Assembly (NCBI RefSeq): GCF_039538005.1
Contig: NZ_BAABBO010000014.1
Coordinates: 62,001 to 126,000, forward strand
Source: Allohahella marinimesophila
GTDB lineage: Bacteria > Pseudomonadota > Gammaproteobacteria > Pseudomonadales > Oleiphilaceae
Reading direction: 5' to 3'
Length of the DNA: 64,000 nt
Both the position numbers and the translations under genes were made by a program. Below the pieces are notes generated by a model that did no database searches, was not told the DNA's origin, and worked only from the letters and a program-made list of their open reading frames with translations. Within the stretch, counting starts at the first letter, position 1. Each line of letters starts with the position of its first letter. Positions 54,748-62,835 of the stretch are shown here, piece after piece.

Positions 54748-54966
54748 ATGACACAAACTACAGACTTTGCTTCGAACCTCTTCATGGACTTCCAGAAGTC
54801 TTCCTCCAAAATGAACAGCGACGATCCTTCAGCAGACGAAGGTGGACGCAAGGACCGGCCCAGCGCCACTCGCAAGCTTGAGACCCGTCGGGCTATCGAG
54901 GATTACATGGAGCTAAAGCGGCTTCACTCCAGCACCGACGATTACGCCTTCGACTTCGACGAGTAG
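54748..54966 (+). CDS. PA3496-like small conserved protein
   Basis: A 72-residue charged protein. Its C-terminal RRAIEDYMELKRLHSSTDDYAFDFDE resembles the short conserved tail of PA3496-family proteins (described as putative envelope integrity proteins). There is no membrane segment. The ATG at 54748 has only a weak ribosome site; an upstream frame opens at 54673. It is divergent from uvrD. Family assignment is by a short motif only. Confidence 0.6.
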   Translation: MTQTTDFASNLFMDFQKSSSKMNSDDPSADEGGRKDRPSATRKLETRRAIEDYMELKRLHSSTDDYAFDFDE

Positions 54967-55138
54967 GCGCATCGCGACCATTCGATTGGCTGTTCGACTG
55001 GTCGTCGTCATCGGGCTCTACGGCGCACATACTGCGCGCTGCTATACTGCGTAGGTCCACTGCGCGTTTTACTCTCTTCGCCATAACCCGGAGGCGCTTC
55101 GGACGAGATACCAAATACAACAACAATAGGGTTTCGAA

Positions 55139-56920
55139 ATGCCAGCCAAGCTCCCAGAATTTTTCGAGTTTTCGATGCCTTCCCGGGTGATCTACGGCGC
55201 GAATATCGTAGATGATCTGGATGAGGCGATAGCCGGTTTCGGCCTGAGAAAGGCCATGCTCGTCACCGATGGCGTCATTGTGGATCTCGGCTTGGCCGAT
55301 CGCCTCAAGGCCAGTTTGGCCGGCAAGAATGTGGTCATTGGTGAAGTCTTCTCCGATGTGCCCGCCAATTCCACGATTGCCACAGTCGAGCGCTGCGCTG
55401 AACGCATCAGAAGCAGTCGCTGCAATATGATCATCGGTCTCGGCGGCGGCAGCGTGATGGATACCGCCAAAGTGGCCAACATACTGGCCGTCAAGGGCGG
55501 TCGCGCGGAAGACCACATGGGCGCCTACCTGCTCGGAGACGCCGAACTTCTGCCCTTGATACTCATTCCCACTACCGCGGGCACCGGCTCTGAGGTCACC
55601 AAGGTCGCCATCATTGCCGACCCTGAAAAGAACATCAAACTACCGTTCGCGGAAACCCAGTTCTTCCCCCAACTCGCCATCCTCGATCCGACCCTGACCA
55701 CAAGCATGCCGCCAGGGCTCACTGCTGCGACCGGTATGGACGCGCTGACCCACGCGATAGAAGCCTATGTCAGCCGCGAGGCCCAGCCCGCTTCTGACGC
55801 GCTGGCCCTCTACGTCATCAGGCTGGTCAACGACAGCCTGCTGGATGCCTGCCGCGAGCCAGCGAACCTCGAGTTCAGAGGCCGTATGCTGGTGGCCTCG
55901 TGCCTGGCTGGCATGGCCTTCACGCAGTCAATGGTCGGTATGGTTCATGGCATCTCACATGCCCTGGGTGGCGTTTATCACATTCCACACGGCCTTGCTA
56001 ACGCGCTCGTACTGCCCGAAGTCATGACTTACAACATGTCGACTTGCAGTAGCCGCTACGCCGATGTTGCCGAAGCGATGAGAATCGAGCTACCGAAACC
56101 GGTCGCCACGGCGAGAAACTTGCTGAATCTGGCAGGCCTCCGAAAGATGGGGGCCATTGTCGACAAGGGTCGCTTCGTCGATGATATCGTCAGAAAGGCC
56201 GAAGCCCACGCAGCAGTGGCCCGTATACGTGAATTGCTCGGCCAGCTGGCGACGGTGGCCGCTTTGCCCCTGAACCTTGTCAATGCGGGGGTGGATACAG
56301 ATTTCGCGAAGTTCGACCTCGTCGTCGAAGCCGCCATGATGGATGGCTCGATGCTATACAACCCGAAGGAGGTAACGGCGGACAGCGTGGCAGCCGTACT
56401 CAAGACACTACACGCCCGCAAGCCCTCACCAGTCAGTTATCTGCCTCCAGTCACCGCTTCGGTAGCCGCAGCTGACGGCAAAGCGCCGGAGAAGGCCCGC
56501 GTGTTTACGGATTCGGCCATGATCTACGACGTGCTGGGTAATTTCTACAAGTCACTCATCGAGAATGAGGAGCTCGGGCCCCGCCTGCTGAACTCCAACC
56601 TGGTCGTACAGTTTCGCTACAGCGATCCTAAAGCCGTGATCACACTGGATGCGTCAGGCAGTGAGGTTGTTCTCTTTCTCGGCGATGTCTTCGACGGTGT
56701 ACCTGAAGTGACGATGAGCATGAAAGCTGATTTCGCCCATGCTTTCTGGCAGGGCAAGGCCAATTTCCTGACCGCGCTCACGAGGCGCCAGGTCACGTCA
56801 AAAGGCAATGTTCCCAAAGCCGTCAAGCTACTGCCGATACTCAAGCCAGCTTACGAACTATATCCCGAACACCTCAAGAGTCATGGCCACGGCCATCTCA
56901 TTCTGGCCCCAGCGGGGTGA
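55139..56920 (+). CDS. Iron-containing alcohol dehydrogenase fused to an SCP2 domain
   Basis: A 593-residue protein. Residues 1 to about 430 are a group III iron-dependent alcohol dehydrogenase (IIGLGGGSVMDTAKVAN, TTAGTGSEVT, and metal-binding HGISHALGGVYHIPHG). Residues about 445-593 (VLGNFYKSLIENEELG, VVQFRYSDPKAVITLDASG, MSMKADFAHAFWQGKANFLTAL) are an SCP2-type lipid-binding domain. The combination suggests an enzyme for lipophilic alcohols or aldehydes held by the SCP2 domain, a role I infer from the fusion. It is preceded by TAGGG and a TATACT-like box at about 55043-55048. Confidence 0.87.
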   Translation: MPAKLPEFFEFSMPSRVIYGANIVDDLDEAIAGFGLRKAMLVTDGVIVDLGLADRLKASLAGKNVVIGEVFSDVPANSTIATVERCAERIRSSRCNMIIGLGGGSVMDTAKVANILAVKGGRAEDHMGAYLLGDAELLPLILIPTTAGTGSEVTKVAIIADPEKNIKLPFAETQFFPQLAILDPTLTTSMPPGLTAATGMDALTHAIEAYVSREAQPASDALALYVIRLVNDSLLDACREPANLEFRGRMLVASCLAGMAFTQSMVGMVHGISHALGGVYHIPHGLANALVLPEVMTYNMSTCSSRYADVAEAMRIELPKPVATARNLLNLAGLRKMGAIVDKGRFVDDIVRKAEAHAAVARIRELLGQLATVAALPLNLVNAGVDTDFAKFDLVVEAAMMDGSMLYNPKEVTADSVAAVLKTLHARKPSPVSYLPPVTASVAAADGKAPEKARVFTDSAMIYDVLGNFYKSLIENEELGPRLLNSNLVVQFRYSDPKAVITLDASGSEVVLFLGDVFDGVPEVTMSMKADFAHAFWQGKANFLTALTRRQVTSKGNVPKAVKLLPILKPAYELYPEHLKSHGHGHLILAPAG

Positions 56921-56961
56921 TGAGACGTTGATCTAATGAGATCTCAGCGTCGTCTACAAAT

Positions 56962-56997
56962 AAACGGCCATTGCTGTTGTTTCCTGTAGCCGTTTTC
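56962..56997 (+). terminator. Possible terminator between alcohol dehydrogenase and DUF6482 genes
   Basis: AAACGGC (56962-56968) pairs with GCCGTTT (56989-56995) across a 20-nt loop, followed by a short T-tract. The long loop makes it a weak candidate. Confidence 0.4.
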
Positions 56998-57041
56998 AGA
57001 TGTCGTACCTTCAACATGCGAATCATAGCGGAACCACGATC

Positions 57042-57278
57042 ATGAACCTCAATCAGCTCAGAGCCCGGCAGGACGACCTGCGTCACATCAATATCATTAC
57101 CAACGAAGGTGATATCTATCTCGTAGAAGCCGCGTTTGCCGACCATACGGAACTACTCTTGAACGACAATGGGTCGCCAAGAACCTACGCCGGCGTCTAT
57201 CATGTGAAGGAATCGCTTGAATCGCTTCGCATTCCGGCCTACAAACTGGTCTTCGACTCACCGTACGAGGAAATCTGA
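57042..57278 (+). CDS. DUF6482-like small protein
   Basis: A 78-residue protein starting MNLNQLRARQDDLRHINI, with ITNEGDIYLVEAAF and LESLRIPAYKLVFDSPYEE. It resembles the DUF6482 family of Pseudomonas. The function is unknown. The ATG at 57042 follows GGAACC; an upstream ATG at 57000 would add 14 residues. ppnN begins 25 bp after the stop. Confidence 0.7.
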   Translation: MNLNQLRARQDDLRHINIITNEGDIYLVEAAFADHTELLLNDNGSPRTYAGVYHVKESLESLRIPAYKLVFDSPYEEI

Positions 57279-57303
57279 ACGACATGCCCGGCTTGACTCA
57301 CTG

Positions 57304-58713
57304 ATGCAGAAAGTAACCGCCAGAATTACCCCCGAGGGCAGCATGGACCTGCTGTCCCAGGCCGAGGTCGAACAACTCAGAGACACCAGTCAGGGCGGGC
57401 TTCACCAGCTTTTCCGAAATTGCGCGCTTGCCGTTCTGAACAGTGGGGAGTTGAGTGATAACCCGCATGAAATCGAGCGCCTCTTCCACGACTTTGACAT
57501 CCAGGTCATTCAGCAGCCCCGTGGTATCAAGCTCGAATTGATCAACGCCCCAGCGTCTGCTTTCGTTGACGGCAAGCTCGTACTCGGTATCAAGGAACAG
57601 CTCTATGCGGTGCTGAGAGACGTCGTGTATGCACACTCTGGCCGCCAGATTTTCGACCCCGAAACACTTGCGCCTCCGGAAATGGCCAAAGCGTCTGATG
57701 CCGCAGCTGCAGTGCAGGGCTCGGCCATTACCAATGGCGTGTTCGATCTTCTACGCAATGCCGGTGTTCTGGTGCCGCGCCGCACACCCAATCTCGTTGT
57801 CTGCTGGGGCGGCCACTCAATCAGCCGTGAAGAATACGATTTCACAAAGGAGGTTGGCCACTCACTTGGTATTCGTGGCTTTGATATCTGCACTGGCTGT
57901 GGACCTGGCGCCATGAAGGGTCCAATGAAAGGCGCCACCATTGCCCATGCCAAACAGCGGATTCGCAACGGCCGGTATCTCGGCGTCACTGAGCCCGGCA
58001 TCATCGCCGCAGAGTCGCCAAACCCTATCGTGAACGAGCTCGTCATCCTTCCTGATATCGAAAAACGTCTCGAGGCTTTCGTTCGTATTGCTCATAGTAT
58101 TGTCGTATTCCCTGGTGGCGCCGGGACTGCTGAAGAGATCCTGTACCTGCTGGGCGTCCTGCTGAATCCACGCAATGCCAAGCTTCCCTTCCCGCTGATA
58201 TTTTCGGGAAACAAAGCGTCGGAAACCTATTTCAGAACCATCGACGAATTCATACAACGAACGCTCGGGCCCGAAGCCAGTCGACATTACAAGATCATCA
58301 TCGACGACCCGGAGCAGACCGCCCGGGAAGTTCGCCTGGGCATCCAGGACGTCACCTATTACCGTAAATCTCACGGCGATGCGTTTTACTACAACTGGCT
58401 GCTCAGCATCGACGAAGCCTTCCAGATTCCGTTCATTCCCACCCACGAATCGATGGCTGCCCTTGACCTGCACCGAAACCAGCCACTCCACCTGCTGGCG
58501 GCGAACCTGCGACGTGCGTTTTCTGGCATCGTGGCCGGTAACGTGAAGGCCGACGGCATCCGTCAGATCATGCTGCATGGCCCCTTCAGACTGAAAGGCG
58601 ACCGGGACCTCGTGTCTGCGCTCGGCTCCCTCCTGGAAGGATTCGTCGAACAGCAACGCATGAAACTGCCCGGCAGCACTTACGAGCCCTGCTATACCTT
58701 CGAGCTCGAGTAG
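57304..58713 (+). CDS. ppnN: Nucleotide 5'-monophosphate nucleosidase PpnN
   Basis: A 469-residue LOG-family enzyme that splits purine and pyrimidine nucleoside monophosphates into base and ribose 5-phosphate, and is controlled by (p)ppGpp in E. coli. The start ITPEGSMDLLSQAEVEQL and AVLNSGELSDNP match YgdH, and the LOG motif VVFPGGAGTAEEILYLLG lies near residue 260. The ATG at 57304 gives the E. coli-like start. The frame is open to 57217. Confidence 0.94.
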   Translation: MQKVTARITPEGSMDLLSQAEVEQLRDTSQGGLHQLFRNCALAVLNSGELSDNPHEIERLFHDFDIQVIQQPRGIKLELINAPASAFVDGKLVLGIKEQLYAVLRDVVYAHSGRQIFDPETLAPPEMAKASDAAAAVQGSAITNGVFDLLRNAGVLVPRRTPNLVVCWGGHSISREEYDFTKEVGHSLGIRGFDICTGCGPGAMKGPMKGATIAHAKQRIRNGRYLGVTEPGIIAAESPNPIVNELVILPDIEKRLEAFVRIAHSIVVFPGGAGTAEEILYLLGVLLNPRNAKLPFPLIFSGNKASETYFRTIDEFIQRTLGPEASRHYKIIIDDPEQTAREVRLGIQDVTYYRKSHGDAFYYNWLLSIDEAFQIPFIPTHESMAALDLHRNQPLHLLAANLRRAFSGIVAGNVKADGIRQIMLHGPFRLKGDRDLVSALGSLLEGFVEQQRMKLPGSTYEPCYTFELE

Positions 58714-58744
58714 TCCGCCACAGACGCTTCGCCTGACATTTTTT

Positions 58745-58816
58745 TCACCAATCGCGGCATGTGATACGTTTGGTGACATACCTTGTGCGAAGCTTAACTT
58801 GTGTCTTTTGGTGACA
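58745..58816. repeat. Three copies of TTGGTGA, one inverted, upstream of a small ORF
   Basis: TTTGGTGACA occurs at 58769-58778 and again at 58807-58816 (38 bp apart); TCACCAA at 58745-58751 is the inverse of TTGGTGA. The repeats may be operators for a regulator of the following small gene. Confidence 0.5.
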
Positions 58817-58851
58817 CTGTCTATCATGCGGGCCGAGCGTCGAAGGACAAC

Positions 58852-58919
58852 TTTGATGAATCCGCTCCCGGCAGGACTCCCCGGAGTGTCTTCATCAAAT
58901 CTGTTTTAGACTCCGGAGT
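58852..58919 (+). promoter_or_regulatory. Structured leader with competing hairpins before the small ORF
   Basis: TTTGATGAA (58852-58860) pairs perfectly with TTCATCAAA (58891-58899) and encloses ACTCCCCGGAGT (58876-58887). ACTCCGGAGT (58910-58919) contains the ribosome-binding GGAG of the next gene. The two ACTCC/GGAGT elements could pair alternatively and hide the ribosome site. Function as a riboregulator is inferred. Confidence 0.45.
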
Positions 58920-58924
58920 TATTC

Positions 58925-59089
58925 ATGCTGTTGACCCTTAATCCTGAGATATTGCTTGCATCGTTTGCCGTATTGGTTGGCCTGACGTATTCCACAAATT
59001 CCCTCCTGCTTAATCTGATCGAGCGCAAGAAAGCGGCTCGCAGCCCCGATGAAGACGAAGCGAGTGTCGACGCGGCGGATATGCTCTAG
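58925..59089 (+). CDS. Small membrane protein (54 residues), unknown function
   Basis: A 54-residue ORF starting MLLTLNPEILLASFAVLVGL: a hydrophobic N-terminal half (one membrane segment, about 8-33) and an acidic, Ala-rich C-terminal tail (KKAARSPDEDEASVDAADML). GGAG lies 6 nt before the ATG. It stands behind a structured leader and is convergent with the truncated globin gene, whose end is 9 bp away. No family is recognised. Confidence 0.6.
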   Translation: MLLTLNPEILLASFAVLVGLTYSTNSLLLNLIERKKAARSPDEDEASVDAADML

Positions 59090-59098
59090 ACGGGCCTT

Positions 59099-59605
59099 CT
59101 AGTTCTCAAGCTGAGAGCGAACGGCGTCGTGTAAAGGCGCCAGTCGCGCGATGAGCCCGTTGATCGCGGCCGTTGGAACGTGCAGATCCTCCATGGCGAG
59201 GACCAGCGTTTCGGCAACGCTATTGAAGTGGCTTTGCCTGATGTCCATGCCCCGGTGAACCGCCTCCATGGTATCGCCTTCGTAGACGCACGGTCCGCCA
59301 CTCAGGTCGCAGAGATGCGATACGAACTGTGTCCTGAAACGTTCAATATTACTGTTGCGCCAGAAGTGAACGACCTTATCGTTGTCTGCCAGACGATAGA
59401 GAAACTGGTCGGCAATGTTTTCTATTCCCTCCAGACCCCCTAGTGCCTGAAAGAGCTCGTCCTCAACAGGCTGCGACGCGCTAGTGCCTGAGTGCATGAT
59501 TGGTGTCTGAGTTGCGCAGCCGCCAAGTAGTCCAAAACCGCCAGACAGGCTGATCAGTAGCGCCATTCGAAGCCTGCGTAAGCGCTGTGACCAGACTGGT
59601 TTCAC
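59099..59605 (-). CDS. Lipoprotein-anchored group 1 truncated haemoglobin
   Basis: A 168-residue protein. A signal peptide with a lipobox (GLLGGC, cysteine about residue 30) precedes a 2-on-2 globin fold (about 48-165): LFQALGGLEGIENIADQFLYRL, FRTQFVSHLCDLSGGP and VHRGMDIRQSHF, in which the histidine is the likely proximal haem ligand. Truncated globins bind oxygen or nitric oxide and are usually cytoplasmic; a lipid-anchored periplasmic form is unusual. The start is GTG at 59605, overlapping the DUF3034 stop as GTGA. Last gene of the four-gene operon. Confidence 0.85.
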   Translation of the reverse strand: MKPVWSQRLRRLRMALLISLSGGFGLLGGCATQTPIMHSGTSASQPVEDELFQALGGLEGIENIADQFLYRLADNDKVVHFWRNSNIERFRTQFVSHLCDLSGGPCVYEGDTMEAVHRGMDIRQSHFNSVAETLVLAMEDLHVPTAAINGLIARLAPLHDAVRSQLEN

Positions 59606-60474
59606 TTGAGATTCCCGGTATTCAGATGGACCGATAGATAAAGCCCCTCTTGCTGCTTCTGACCGGCTACCGATCCAAGATCAGTATAAGCGGTCACTAT
59701 CGACACTGACTTTGATGGAAACCAGCCAATGAATACATCGCGCCAGTCATGCTCTCGAACCCCTGCCAGGTTATCTGGCTTTTGCCGATATTCGACGCCC
59801 ATGGCCCAATAGCGGTTGAGAAAAATGGCGAGGCTCGCTTCGCCTACCAGCTGCGGGCGCTCACCAACGGCACCGAAGCCAAGCAAGCCGCCCTGGTTCG
59901 CCTCGGTATACCTTGCAGTAGCGCTGAGCGCCAGGTTACGGCCGAGCAAGGCGTTGAGCCAGACCTTGCTCGCAGCGAGATAGACGTCCACGCCAGCGTT
60001 GTCATCAGCCCCCAGTGCATAGGGAATAGTCGCTTCAGTGTTTCGCTTGTACTGAAGGCCAGCTGAAAACTGCGGCATCGTACCGTAGACGACATCACCA
60101 GAGAGCCTGAGCTTGGCACCTACCACATGCTGCGTGATGGTCAGCGCCAAAGGATCGACCCGAAGCCATTGCTTTGCCAGCGACAGCTCCAGGCGGTTAT
60201 GAAACCCGACCAGCAGACCTGTCGTTCTGAGCCCGAAATCATCGACGCTCGTCATGCTGGCGGAGACCGTTGCCGCCACTTCATCGTCGCTGCCGTATCC
60301 GCCAATGAAGGCCCAGGGGACAAGACCACCACCGCCAGAGCCCTCGATATTGACCGCGCCAGCAGTCCCCAGAAGTTTGCTGCCTTGCAGCCCTTCATCC
60401 AACGCCAGGGCACGCCCTCCCGACACGACTAGCAGACCGAGCGACAGCGCCTGCATAAACCGTCCCGGGCTCAT
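59602..60474 (-). CDS. DUF3034 family outer-membrane protein
   Basis: A 290-residue DUF3034 protein. It has a signal peptide (about 1-25, ending in LALA-LDEG), then GSKLLGTAGAVNIEGSGGGGLVPWAFIGGYG, the family start, and many alternating hydrophobic/polar strands ending in ...LSVHLNTGNLK, fitting a beta-barrel outer-membrane protein. The function is unknown. The ATG overlaps the GGDEF/EAL stop by 4 bp (ATGA). Confidence 0.87.
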   Translation of the reverse strand: MSPGRFMQALSLGLLVVSGGRALALDEGLQGSKLLGTAGAVNIEGSGGGGLVPWAFIGGYGSDDEVAATVSASMTSVDDFGLRTTGLLVGFHNRLELSLAKQWLRVDPLALTITQHVVGAKLRLSGDVVYGTMPQFSAGLQYKRNTEATIPYALGADDNAGVDVYLAASKVWLNALLGRNLALSATARYTEANQGGLLGFGAVGERPQLVGEASLAIFLNRYWAMGVEYRQKPDNLAGVREHDWRDVFIGWFPSKSVSIVTAYTDLGSVAGQKQQEGLYLSVHLNTGNLK

Positions 60475-62825
60475 GACAATACGCCACTACGTTTGTTTTC
60501 AAAATCATCCAGCCAGATCTCCAGAGCTTCCGGCGGCAAGGGCTTGCTATACCAGTACCCCTGCAGATACTCGCAGCCCCAGGCAGTCAGCAGTCGCGAA
60601 GACGCCTCGTTTTCGACACCTTCAGCGACAATGCTCAGCCCGAGATTGTGCCCCATGTCGATGATTGAGCGCACCAGGCGCTGGTCGGTTTCCTGCTCGT
60701 CCAGCTTAAGAATGAAGGACTTGTCGATCTTCACTTCCTGCACTGGAATCAACTTCAGCTGAGAGAGTGACGAATAGCCGGTGCCGAAATCATCCATAGA
60801 CAGGCGGAAGCCTGCGTCACGCAGGCGTTCCAGCTGTGCAATGGCGGCAACAGGGTCACTGATGGTGGCGCTTTCGGTAATCTCGAAATGCAGACAGTGA
60901 CTCTCGAGGCCAGCATGTGCGAGCTGACCCAGCAAGCGATCTACCAAGGTCTTGCTCAGAAGATCGTGTGCGCTGAGATTGATGCTCACCGTGATATATC
61001 TGCCCTTGCCAAGCCAGATCAGTTGCTGGCGAATGACCTCCTGAATGACCCAGTCGGTGATCAGCAGAATATCACCGGAATGTTCGGCAAGAGGAATGAA
61101 CTCATCCGGGAACATCTGCCCCATTTCCGCATCCCGCCAGCGTAGCAGCGCTTCCACCTGCTTGCAGTCACCAGCGCTGGAATCGACCTTCGGCTGATAA
61201 TTCAGCTCAAAGCCCCCTTTGTGCAAAGCCAGCTGCAGGCGGCTGGTGATCCTGATCTGACGTAAATGCAGCTCATCCATGCCGATCTGGTACACCGATG
61301 CGGTCGCCCGCGCCTGCTCAGCGCTTTTAAGGGCGATATGAGCACGCCGGAGCAAGTCGTCATACGACGCCCCATGATCTGGTGAAAGCACGATGCCTAC
61401 ATGAAGCTCCACACGGACTTCTATGCCTTCAGCTTCAAAGGGTCTAGCCACGATGGAAAGAATCTTCTCAGTGAGCGCGGGGACTCCCGAATGGTCCAAC
61501 TGGTCGCAATATCCCAGAAAGCGATCAGCATCTATTCGGGCGATCATGTCACCCCGGCGGAGCAAGCGCCGTGCACGATCGGCAAACTGTTGCAGCAGGT
61601 CATCGGCGAAACGCTGACCGTAGACATCAGTGAGCGGCGTCAGATTGGTCAATCTGATTAAAGCCAGACCAAAACGGGGGACACCCCCTGCTTCGAATTT
61701 CCGATTTTCGATGACCTTGCTGATGTAATCCCGATTCGGGAGTGAGGTGAGGAGGTCATGCTCGGCCTGAAACTGAATGCGGCGTTCACGTTCACCGATC
61801 GCCTCGCCCATTGTCTGCAGGGCAGATTCCAGCTGCATGAACTCAGCTGCGGCCTGAAGCTTGAGATCCTTCGTGTAGTCGCCGCTGGCAATTCGACGGG
61901 CCCGGGCGACGAGGCTTTCAATCGGTTTGCTGAGGCTTCTTGCGAAAAATAGTGCCAGCAACAGTGAAAGAATCAGGGCCACTACCGCGATCGTGCCGAT
62001 CTGTTGCCTTAATTGGGAAAAATCAGCGAGGCGGGCGTCGAGAGACTTTGACACCAGCCCCGTGACATCAGCATTGCTGGCCTGGAAAGTCAGCGACTGA
62101 CTGAACCAGGTTTTATCCTGCAGTCTCGCCTGCAAGGCCTCCCTGGCCAGGCCAAGCGTCATCGAGTCGTCGAGGCCCTCTTGAAGGAGCATGTCCGGCA
62201 GCGTAGAAATCATGCTCAAGGGTGAATCGAGAAGGCCACCCCCGGCCGTCACCGACGTGCGACGGAACAGAAACGTAATATCGGCCCTGGTAATTGACTT
62301 GAAGGAATCCATGAGTGCGACGTCCAGTTTGAAGCCGAGCCCCACCCACGCCAGTAGTCCAGGCGCCCGCACAGGTACGAAAGCCAGTTGAAAAAGCTCG
62401 CCTTCAGCCACGATGAATCGCACGAAAGCGTCACCATTGCCTGTTGCGATATTCCCGGCCAGCGAGCCCTGCAAGGTATGTGACGCGGCAAGCACCTCGC
62501 CCTCAGGGTTCAGCAACGCCACGAGTGCGGCACCTGCCCTGTCTCCGTGATTGCCGAGCGCACTCATGGCGGTATCGAGCTCGTTTGTGGCAATGGCCCG
62601 CTTTAAACCAAAATCGGCGGCGAGAATGCTGGTTCGATCCAGCAGTTGCAGAGATCGATCTTCGAGAATTGCACTGAATACGCGTTGCGCCGTCTGCAGC
62701 TCTTCGCGTGTTTCACGCACGATGGACTGTTCGGTGGCTGTGAAGACGGAATAGATCGTGGCGCCGAGCGCTGCAGCGATCAGCACTGAAAAAACCAGCA
62801 GCAGCTGGGTCTTGAAGCTGTTCAT
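60471..62825 (-). CDS. Membrane sensor with degenerate GGDEF and intact EAL domain
   Basis: A 784-residue protein. A signal-anchor helix (1-28) and a second helix near residue 290 enclose a periplasmic sensor region of about 250 residues, probably a Cache-type domain. Then come HAMP (about 300-360), a GGDEF domain whose active loop is IDADRF and so lacks the GGDEF motif, and an EAL domain (about 525-775) with VEALLRW, NLSAHDLL, EITESA, DDFGTGYSSLSQL, VKIDKSFI and EGVENEASS. It should hydrolyse cyclic di-GMP, with the GGDEF domain perhaps sensing GTP. It overlaps the next gene by 4 bp and lies 10 bp after the cupredoxin-like gene. Confidence 0.92.
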   Translation of the reverse strand: MNSFKTQLLLVFSVLIAAALGATIYSVFTATEQSIVRETREELQTAQRVFSAILEDRSLQLLDRTSILAADFGLKRAIATNELDTAMSALGNHGDRAGAALVALLNPEGEVLAASHTLQGSLAGNIATGNGDAFVRFIVAEGELFQLAFVPVRAPGLLAWVGLGFKLDVALMDSFKSITRADITFLFRRTSVTAGGGLLDSPLSMISTLPDMLLQEGLDDSMTLGLAREALQARLQDKTWFSQSLTFQASNADVTGLVSKSLDARLADFSQLRQQIGTIAVVALILSLLLALFFARSLSKPIESLVARARRIASGDYTKDLKLQAAAEFMQLESALQTMGEAIGERERRIQFQAEHDLLTSLPNRDYISKVIENRKFEAGGVPRFGLALIRLTNLTPLTDVYGQRFADDLLQQFADRARRLLRRGDMIARIDADRFLGYCDQLDHSGVPALTEKILSIVARPFEAEGIEVRVELHVGIVLSPDHGASYDDLLRRAHIALKSAEQARATASVYQIGMDELHLRQIRITSRLQLALHKGGFELNYQPKVDSSAGDCKQVEALLRWRDAEMGQMFPDEFIPLAEHSGDILLITDWVIQEVIRQQLIWLGKGRYITVSINLSAHDLLSKTLVDRLLGQLAHAGLESHCLHFEITESATISDPVAAIAQLERLRDAGFRLSMDDFGTGYSSLSQLKLIPVQEVKIDKSFILKLDEQETDQRLVRSIIDMGHNLGLSIVAEGVENEASSRLLTAWGCEYLQGYWYSKPLPPEALEIWLDDFENKRSGVLS

Positions 62826-62835
62826 CGACGGGCAA

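Noticed and set aside
57862..58827. Minus-strand ORF of 321 codons over ppnN
   Set aside because: ppnN has clear family motifs over the same bases; the antisense translation shows none.
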